A stretch of DNA of 64,000 nucleotides, taken from assembly GCA_043228905.1 (NCBI GenBank), contig JBHGNT010000012.1, positions 9,052,001 to 9,116,000 of the forward strand, read 5' to 3'. Within the stretch, counting starts at the first letter, position 1. The number at the start of each line of letters is the position of its first letter. The notes below the pieces were generated by a model. That model saw only the letters and a program-made list of their open reading frames with translations. It had not been told where the DNA came from and did not search any database. This DNA comes from Azolla caroliniana. Its lineage: Eukaryota > Polypodiophyta. Position numbers and translations under genes: made by a program. This document shows, piece by piece, positions 56,358-64,000 of the stretch.

Positions 56358-59261
56358 ATGGTACTGTCGGAAGAGGCACGCCAATGGATGAGGGAGAACG
56401 GGTTAAAAGGCTTGCTGCGGATCGCCGACGCTCCACCACACGCAGAACCAGAGCAGGCGGCAGCATCGATCGATATATCAGAAGTCACGGAAGGAGCGGT
56501 GCAGGCACTCACGGGGATCAAAGCAGGAGGACTGCAAACAATCGAAAACCCTTCCAGGGAAATCCTGTTCGAATATTTCGGGGAATACTCTATCAGCAGC
56601 AAGGCGTACCGAACGCAGGGCGGAGAGAACCTGCTGTTCGGAGAAGTAGCCCGCGCTATGATGGAATACGGATTCGTGAATCCCCGTCCCCCAGCCATAG
56701 CCAAGTATCGGGCAACATTCTTGATAGCAGCGTACGAGGGCTTACAAATAGACTGGCTCCATTTCATAACCGAAGGATTGAAGGAGGCCATCAAAAATCT
56801 GGTGGAAGGAAAAAGGCCATGGGCCGGGATAACACAATGGCTAACGGTGTTAGTCCCACCGGTACTCCCCATCACACAAAAGAAAAGAGGTCAGCAGGAG
56901 ACGACGCCGAAACAGGTCACAAAGCGCCGACAGATCTTGGAGAAACACACCCCCGGATGGACCCCGCAAGAAGCAGAACAGCAGGGGGAAGGACCATCCC
57001 GACAGCAACAGGAACCGGCCACAAAGGCAAAACCGGCAGGTAAAGGCAAAGGGAAAGCGGCTGAGGAGGAACCGGTAGCGCGCAAACCAATCCATATAAC
57101 GCTGCGACGGCCGGAACCGGAACCAGAGGTCTCTAGACAAAAGGTCCGTCTGGTACCCGCACCGGAGGGGGAAACTGAAACAGAAGACTCATCCGAACCC
57201 CTGGTAAGACTCCCAGCAAGACAAGGTCGGGAGAAACGGGCGAAAGGACCGGCTCCACCAGTGGACAGAACTCAGCAGAGGGCGCAAGGACCATCTCCAG
57301 TAGCCGAGGCGGAAATAGCACCGGAACCTGTACCCAGGGAAGCAGCACCGACACCGGTTGGGCCGGACTTCAGAAAACCGGTCATCCCAGAGAAGAAGAA
57401 GGAACGAGTGCCGGAACCGGAGCCAGAGAAGAGGCCGGAAAATCAGCCTGGCTTAAGTGAGCAAGGCCACCCCGAAATCGGAAGAACAAAGCCACAATGG
57501 CTGAGATGGCTTTCGGAGCAGTTATCGGGAGTAGCGGACCAGTTAGAGAAAGAAGAAACGTGCCGGCAACAGCTGACGCATACAACAACGCAGGAGTTGG
57601 TCGCGCTCCGAACACAGATCGAGGAAATGCAAGGGGAGCTGTTGGAGGCAAGGGAAGGAATCCAACAAGCACAAGCTGTCACCGAGCCGGTCGGGACAAC
57701 AAGGAAGCAACCAGAACCGGAATCGGAACCGGTAGCCTTGCAAACCGGCCCTGAGACCGAAAAAATAATAGAAACCTTACGAGAGGAGTTACAAGCTCAG
57801 GAGGCATTAAGGGAAAGAGAAAGGGAGCAGCGGAAAGCGGTGGAGGATGACAGACGAAAAATGGAAGAAGGCCTCCGGAAAGGTCGAGCCGCTAATGACC
57901 GACTGCAAGAAGAAAAAGAGAAGCTGCAGAAGGAGAAGGACCGACTACGTCGACATGCCGAACAAGAGATAGAACGACTGCAGGAAGAACTCCGACAACA
58001 GAAGGACCGGGACGATCGGTTAAGAGCTCAGGCAACCCGACGCCTGAAGCAGAAGACAGAGGACTTCGACCGTCTCTACAGAGATCACAAGCAGGCCGAG
58101 TCGGACAACAAAAAACGAGCAGCAGACTACGACCGGCAAATAGAGAAGCTGAAAGAGCAGCTCAAAGAGACCCGATTAGACCTGGCTAAGGCGATGGATG
58201 AGGTCAGTGCCAACAAGGAAGCATTGTCGGCGGAAATAGCCCAAGCAACGGAGAGAAGGAAGGAATTAGAGGCGCTAAGGCGGGAAAAGCTGGACCTGAC
58301 CAAGATCAGGAATGAAGAAAAGGAAAAATCGACCTTCACGATCAGCAAACTGCAGAGTACCTATGAAAAGCAGAAAGCAGATTACGAGGCCTAGGCTCAG
58401 ATAATGGCCGACATTATAAAACGGGCAAGGAAGGAAAAGCAGGAAGCTTATGCGCATGCTAAGGCAGGAGTTGACCGGATCAAGCTCATCATGTCAGGAT
58501 GGAGTACCCGAGCTCAGGCAAGTATCAACGAAAGTACGGAAAAGCTATGGAAGGAGTGGTCACAACAGGCAGCCGAGCTGCAGACACTCCGAGCGGATGC
58601 CGAGAATCGGAAGAAGACCGGCGACAGGTTCTACAAGATGGATGAAGAAAGTATCGTCGCCATTCGGGAGGAATTGTCGGAGGATTTCTACACTTTAGCA
58701 GAAGAACACCTCAAAGAAATCCGAGGGTTGGTAGAGAGGTTGGATGACGGGCAGCTCGCAACTCAGTTGGAGTTGGAGAGATACGAGCAGGACCGGGTAC
58801 GACAGGAAGCTAAGGGAAGAACGACGCCAACCACTATTGGTGAGGGAACGCGACCGGATGAAGATGAACCAACCGACACCGAACAACCCCGACAAGGAAT
58901 ACCTGAAGACGAACTCGAAGAAGAGCAGGAGCGGACCGATGCCGGAGAAGAAGAAGAGCTGAGACCGGAAGACACCAGAGCAGAGGAAGGAGGCATATCA
59001 AGTCGACCAGTCGAGACCGGAGAAAGCGACACCGGTAACAGAACAGAGCCAGGAACGGAGGGAGAATAGGAAGAACCCGGACGAAGCGGTGAGGAAGCAC
59101 CGGCACCACGGAATCAAGCAGAGCCGGAGCAGAAAATTTTTACGGAACAGCCTACCCAACAGGAGGTCGGAGACCAGGCAGGCAAGGAACAGGAACAGGA
59201 GGAAGAAGCACCACTTGACACTATCGAGCAAAGTGTGCTCGATATTTTGGAGGAAGACTGA
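56358..59261 (+). pseudogene. Element II: additional coiled-coil ORF downstream of integrase (best preserved copy)
   Basis: One frame of 967 codons with two in-frame TAGs (58392, 59067). The upstream frame is open from 56094, but the ATG at 56358 (MVLSEEARQWM) aligns with the starts of I and III. Residues 1-172: conserved domain (GLKGLLRIADAPPH, EYFGEYSISSKAYRTQGG, FGEVARAMMEYGF, AYEGLQIDW). About 180-390: Pro/Glu/Arg-rich linker. About 400-730: long coiled coil. About 730-810: conserved helices (WKEWSQQAAELQTLRADAEN, FYKMDEESIVAIREEL, LVERLDDGQLATQLELE). 810-967: acidic tail ending EQSVLDILEED. No zinc finger, signal peptide or membrane segment. I do not recognise the family; a structural or Gag-like accessory role is only a guess. 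Confidence 0.8.
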
Positions 59262-59267
59262 GGCCGG

Positions 59268-59690
59268 GTGTGGATTCGAAGTGCAAGGCACTTTCCCACG
59301 GGCGTGCCATGTGTTGGCCGGTCAGAAGAGCAAGGACAAGTGGGAAGGTGGATCGGATAATAGGAAGTAATAGTAGAATTATTATTCGGAGGGACGGATT
59401 CGGTACAGTTGTACCGATCCGGATCCGAACCGATTCGGATGTCGGTTGCCTAAGCGCACCGATTGTAACCTTGCCGGATGCCTATAAAAGGATCCGATGA
59501 TTTGTAAAGTGTTCGACGGAAGTAATACAATAGTAATTGTCGTGTATTTATCTGTATCTCATATTGTTTGCCGTCCGTGCTTAATTGTAATCATCTTATG
59601 CGTGTAACCTAGCATCCAATCCTTACCACCCCTTTGGAGAAGTGTCGGGTAGACACCTGTGTTGAGGCTAGTCCGGCCAGACAGACAACA
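59268..59690 (+). mobile_element. 3' LTR of element II
   Basis: Follows the ORF stop by a few bases (GAGGCCGGG, then TGTGGATTCGAAGTGCAAGG and CACTTTCCCACGGGCGTGCC). TATAAAAGG lies at 59483-59491. The leader and U5-like region run to about 59690, where the sequence meets the 3' end of element III in opposite orientation. Start and end are approximate. Confidence 0.65.
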
Positions 59691-59728
59691 GACAATACCT
59701 TGTACGTCGAATCCACAACCGACCCTTG

Positions 59729-62700
59729 CTATTCTTCATCCAAAATATCCAGAATGCTTTGTTCGAGAGTCTCCAATGGTTCATCTGGAATTGGTTGTTG
59801 TTGTTGTTGTTGTTGCTCTATTGATGTCTGCTGCAACGGGTCCGTTGATGGCTACTGCAGCTGCTCCTCCGTTTGTTGCTCTGACACCGGCGTCTCCGTC
59901 GTTGCTCCCTTCGTCGTAGTGGTCTCCGGTTGACTGGTTCCGGGTTGGGACTCAGCCGGCGACGGTTCCTCATCACTAAGGTGAACCGTTGCCGCTTCTC
60001 GTGCTTTTTCTTCCCGAACCCGGGACCGCTCGTAGCTTTCAAACTGGATTTGAGCGTCCAACCTATCATCGTCTAGCTGAGCTACGAGCTGCCTGACCTG
60101 CGCCAACTGTTCATCCGCCAGGACTTGGAAGTCGTTGGCCAGCTCGTCCCGTATGGCGGTGAAGTCCTCGGAAGTCAACGTATAACAATCATCTCCTTCC
60201 TTTCGCCGGTTTGCCACGTCTGCCCGTAGCAATTGGAGTTCCACCGCGTTTTGTGCCCACTTTGTCCACCATCTTACGGAGCTTTCATCAATCAAGTGTT
60301 TTGTCTGATTCAACCATGCCCGGAGGATGGACTGAATCCAGCCCGTTCCCAATTGCGATTTGGTTTCCGCCACTTGCCGTTCCTCCTTCAGCTGTTTGAT
60401 GATTTTGACGTTGTCTTCCACCTGCGCCTTGTAATGCGTCAATTGCCTTTGATATGTGCTTTGTAATTTCTGCAATACTGTTGATGCTCTCTCTTTTTCT
60501 TCCTGCTGCTGCCTCTGGAGCTCCATCCGGACCTTCTCCGCCTCGTCCAAGCGTCTTGTATTTTCCGCACGTTCGTCGGCGATCGCCGTCGCGGCCCGAT
60601 CAACTTCCTGCTGGAGCTCGGCCATCCGTTCCTTATGCTCCGTTTCTAGCCGTTTGTAGTCTCAGTGCAGGTGCTCAAAATCATCTGTCTTTTGCTTGAG
60701 CCGTGCGTTGATCTGTCGACGGGCCCGGTCCTCGCGGTCCTTCTGCTGGCGGAGCTCTTCCTTTAGCCGTTCAATTTCCGTTTCCGCCGTCTTCCGCAAC
60801 TTGTTCTTTTCCTGCAACACTTTGTCTTTTTCCTCCCTTAGCCGGTCGTACGCTTGATGGCCTTTCCGGAGGCTCTCCTCTGCCCGGCGGAGGTTCTCAG
60901 CAGTCTTCTTTAATTCGGCTTCGGCCGCTGTCTTCAATTCTCGTTCACGGCTGCTTAGCGCTTCCTGTGCGGCAAGTTCATCTCTCAATTCCGCAAGCTC
61001 CTGGGCTTGCGTCGCATCTCTTGCCGGAACGGTTTCCGTTGCCAGGGTCTTATTGGTATGTACAGGTCGATCCGTTTCTTTATTCTGTACACTTACCGGA
61101 GTCACCGGTGATTGGATCCGTGTTGCCGTTAAGGCCATTTTGGCCATCTCTGTCGTGACCTGATCCAAGTCTTTTTCAAGGCACCGGATTCTGGACCGGG
61201 CCGTCTCTAGTTGTTCGGTTGTGACGAGCAACCGTTTGCTTTGCGTTCTTTCTTCCGCCTCAATATACCCCAATGCTTCGGCTATGTTATGTACACATAA
61301 CGTTGGTGAGGGTAGGTCACTAATATTTACATTAGTGAAGGGTATGTTCACTATTATTAAAAAGGGGACTAATGATTGGATAGAATGAATGATATGTGCA
61401 TGCACTATCATGATTTAGACAACCAATGAATAGAGAGCCTTTTTAGAAAGGCACATCTATTCAAGGGGCCTAGGAAAAGGTATAAATATGAGGCTTAGCT
61501 ACCCTCATAGGGATCATCACGTCGGAAGGCTGCTGTTGTAGACACCGGTGGTGCGGGCTAGGCTTTCGTCTCGACGATCGTGTTTATCTCTTCCAAGGTA
61601 TTAGTCATCCTAATATCCGGCGGTATGGGACGTCGGTGGTAGGTTGGCTATGTCTAGATCATAGCTCGGGGGTGGTCGGGTGGAACGGGTTCTTCTATCC
61701 AATCTATTTTCTTCCTTTTTACTTGATTTGGTCTATTGATTAGTAATAGACTCTTAACAGGCTATCTGTTCGCCTATCCACCGGAGCCACAGGCTACCGG
61801 TGCCTTGTTGTGCTTGCACGCAGGTTTGACAGATGGGCTTACTTGTAGATGGGTGGTCCCGCCTGGTTGCGCCGAGTTGTAGTTCCGTTTCTGCCCGTGG
61901 ACCACCGTGCTGTTCTGGTTCCCCTTGCGCTTCTTCTTGGCTGGCAGAGGGAGGCTGCATTGACCTTTCCGGCTCTGGCGGGATGGGACTTGCCGGTGTT
62001 GCCGGTGGTGCCGGGGCTTCTGATTCCGGTGCCATGCGCACCGGTTCCGGTACCTTCCTTGGTGTGGGAGTCTCAATATGGGGAGCCGGTGTTCCCTCCG
62101 TCTGAGGGTCCGAACGTTTCCCGACTGCCTCAACGGTCCTTGCTCCGTAGGCTCCTCCTCTATTTCCTCTTCCTGAGTCCCGACATTGAGTTTTGCCGCC
62201 AAGGGGTCCGCTTCTCTATTCATCGGTCGGCGGAGTGTAATCTTTACGGGCCGTGCCGGTGGTTCCTCCTGCGCATCTGTTGGCCGCTTCCCGCTGTCGC
62301 TCTCCTTTCCCGCCTGTTCTGCATCCGCCGCCTTCCCCTTAGTGGCCTTAGAGGCCAATAGCTGTTGTCGTTTGGAAGCCGTCTTTGGAGTGCCGTCCGC
62401 CACTCTTCCTCGCTTCTTGGGCTAGACGGGCTGGACGGGTGGCACAAGCAAGGTGAGCCACTGCGTTACGGCGTGCCATATCCTCCGTCCGTCTCGGCCT
62501 TCTTTGCCGTCTTTGCCTCTAACGATCTCGATCGCCGCACACAACCCGTCTGCGATCAATACCGGCCAATCCACCTTGATCCCTTCATAGGTGGCGATGA
62601 TCATCCCTGCGCGGTTCTGCGGCATGACAGGGGGTCTAGGGTACACGTGGCCGTATTCGTGGAGCACACGAGCAATCTCGCGGAACAACATATCTCCGCC

Positions 62701-62973
62701 GCCCTGTGTCTGGTAGCCCTTGCTGGCTAGAGAGTACTCACCAAAATACCTGATGAGTTGCTCCGGGGTTGGATTGTCAATCGTGAGTATGCCTCCCTCC
62801 GGAAGGCCTGTTAACGCTCGAATCGCCTCTGCCGTTATGACCTCTGTGTTGATTTCTTTGATCACTTTGTCGGCTTCTTTGTGTGGCGGTACTTCCATAA
62901 TCATCAAGAAGCCCTCGAGCTCGTGTTGCTTTAGCCATGTCTTGGCGGCTTCCGACAACGTTTGCGGGTCCAT
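59729..62973 (-). pseudogene. Element III: additional coiled-coil ORF downstream of integrase, split by a solo LTR
   Basis: Start ATG at 62973 (MDPQTLSEAAKTWL). Conserved domain: HELEGFLMIMEVPPH, IRYFGEYSLASKGYQTQGGG, FREIARVLHEYGHV, TYEGIKVDWPVLIADG. TAG at 62422, a frameshift near 62110, then SLWLRWIGEQIA, where the solo LTR (61285-61759) is inserted. It resumes EALGYIEAEERTQSKRLL and a coiled coil to about 60650 with TGA at 60662 (Arg expected). Next comes the conserved segment RWWTKWAQNAVELQLLRADV and LTSEDFTAIRDELANDF. TAG at 59852, a Gln run, and the ending LEQSILDILDEE with a stop at 59729. Ungapped length is about 920 residues. Closely related to II and IV. Confidence 0.8.
61285..61759 (+). 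mobile_element. Solo LTR with perfect target duplication GGCTA
   Basis: 475 bp, TGTTATGTAC ... CTCTTAACA (5-bp terminal inverted repeat TGTTA/TAACA), flanked by GGCTA at 61280-61284 and 61760-61764. TATAAATATGAGG at 61481 is shared with the LTRs at 6255 and 29895, so it belongs to the element A superfamily. It interrupts the element III ORF. Confidence 0.95.
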
Positions 62974-63341
62974 GTCTGTGTCGAGGTCGGATTGCGGTGG
63001 CGAGGTTGGATGGTGATGAGAGTGAGATTGAGAGAGAGAGAGTTCAGAAGGCGGGGGTTCTCTGTGCGTAGGTTCTCGTCTGATGATCTTGCAGCGTCTT
63101 GGTGCTTCTGTGCTCCTGGGTTCGCGAAAGTAAAGGGTCTCTATGCGCAGTGGTTTTTGTCTGTGCATTCTGGCGCCTTTTTCGAGTGTGTGCATGTCGT
63201 GTACTAAAATAGCATTATGTCCTGTGGTGGCGCTTTAAATGCCCACTACGTACCTTTTCGCTCCTCGCTCTTTCATCCATTCATTCCTCGCATTTGCATG
63301 ATTGTTTTTTTTTTTTTGTTCTTATTATTATTAGTGTGACG

Positions 63342-64000
63342 TTACTTGTCCGTTAGTCCTCTCGGGCCCTTACCGGCCTCATTCTCCCCAGTTACCGGCT
63401 CGCCGTCTCCGCCGTCTTGGTGGTTGCCGTTTCCCTCACTGGTGTCGGTCCTTTGCTCAAATGGGTTCTTAGGCATCGGTCCTCTATATGGCTTCAATCG
63501 GAATCCGTTGACCCATTTGCCTAGCACTTCGCCGGCAAGTGTCCCTAATTGGTAGGACCCATTATACTCCCGTGTTAGCCAATACGGTCCGGTCCATCTA
63601 AACCGTAGTTTACCCGGCATCTTGCCCATCCGGGTCTGAAATACTAACACCGGTTTGCCGATTGCGAACATTTTTTCGTTTCCTTTCCTGTGCCGGTCGA
63701 CAAATGCTTTCCATCGCCGTTGTTCCAGTTCTAAGTGCAAGATGCTTGCCAGTTGTTGTTCCTCGAGTTCACACAGCGCTGTCAACCGTATTGCCTCTGA
63801 CTCCTTCTCGTTCAGCCGTTCCCGTAGCTGGATCCGTAAGCTGGGTACTTGGAATTCCACCGGCATTACCGCCTCTAGTCCGAACACTAACCGGAATGGT
63901 GTTGTTCGGATGCTCGTCTTGTATGCCGTCCGGTATGCCCAAAGTGCGCTATGTAGCTTGGTATGCCAATCTGTTCGGTTTTCGTTGACGATCTTCCAGA
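63342..64000 (-). pseudogene. Element III integrase, C-terminal part (runs off the window)
   Basis: Minus strand from the window edge: IVNENRTDWHTKLHSALWAY, SIRTTPFRLVFGLEAVMPVE, FQVPSLRIQLRERLNEKES, KLRFRWTGPYWLTREYNGSY, QLGTLAGEVLGKWVNGFRLK, stopping at 63342. No stop was seen in this part, so the integrase itself may be intact here. The catalytic core lies beyond 64000. The coiled-coil ORF starts about 370 bp downstream, as in II (about 425 bp) and I (about 490 bp). Confidence 0.85.

Noticed and set aside
56261-56875. 204-codon minus-strand frame and other long frames opposite the coiled-coil ORFs
   Set aside because: Shadow frames caused by GC-rich, codon-biased sequence on the opposite strand.

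Overview
This is a transposon-rich stretch of a land-plant nuclear genome. The evidence is a six-exon nuclear gene for plastid phosphoglycerate kinase with a transit peptide, a plant-specific trihelix transcription factor, and plant Ty3/gypsy, Ty1/copia and LINE elements with long (CT)n and (GA)n tracts. The LINE open reading frame resembles families I associate with ferns and other large-genome plants. That is an impression only, so I do not name a species. I see no prokaryotic or organellar genes.

Layout. 1-6.5 kb: a decayed chromodomain-bearing Ty3/gypsy element (A: gag, protease, RT, RNase H, integrase, chromodomain, 3' LTR) with a foreign insertion in its RNase H. 5.56-16.13 kb: eight tandem copies of a 1321-bp chimeric unit (end of A pol, A LTR, RT piece of element B) that look identical. 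16.1-18.2 kb: the rest of B, with its chromodomain triplicated. 18.2-23.4 kb: an LTR with heat-shock-element-like repeats, a reversed copia fragment, and LINE 3' ends, one folded into a large inverted repeat. 23.4-27.2 kb: trihelix gene and its repetitive leader. 29.3-34.5 kb: PGK on the minus strand, converging on the trihelix gene, with an LTR piece and a LINE piece inside its last intron. 34.6-35.2 kb: a 600-bp T-rich low-complexity block just upstream of PGK. 35.9-39.7 kb: LINE RT remnant broken by the 5' half of a copia element.

43-64 kb: a nest of one non-chromoviral Ty3/gypsy family present as four fragments (I, II, III, IV) in both orientations. In I, II and III the integrase is followed, in the same orientation, by a large extra ORF that I do not recognise. 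It has a conserved domain of about 150 residues, a proline-rich linker, a long coiled coil, a conserved helical segment and an acidic tail, with a terminal ILDILDEE-like motif just before the LTR. IV preserves only the C-terminal half. The nest is interrupted by a copia-type solo LTR (TSD CTTTT) that was itself invaded, a gypsy pol fragment (C), and a solo LTR with a perfect TSD (GGCTA).

Only PGK and the trihelix gene look like intact host genes. Nearly all stops inside the transposon ORFs are explained by C-to-T (or G-to-A) changes at CAG, CAA, CGA or TGG codons, as expected from long-term cytosine methylation. The strongest candidates for something undescribed are the coiled-coil ORF family and the 8 x 1321-bp array.
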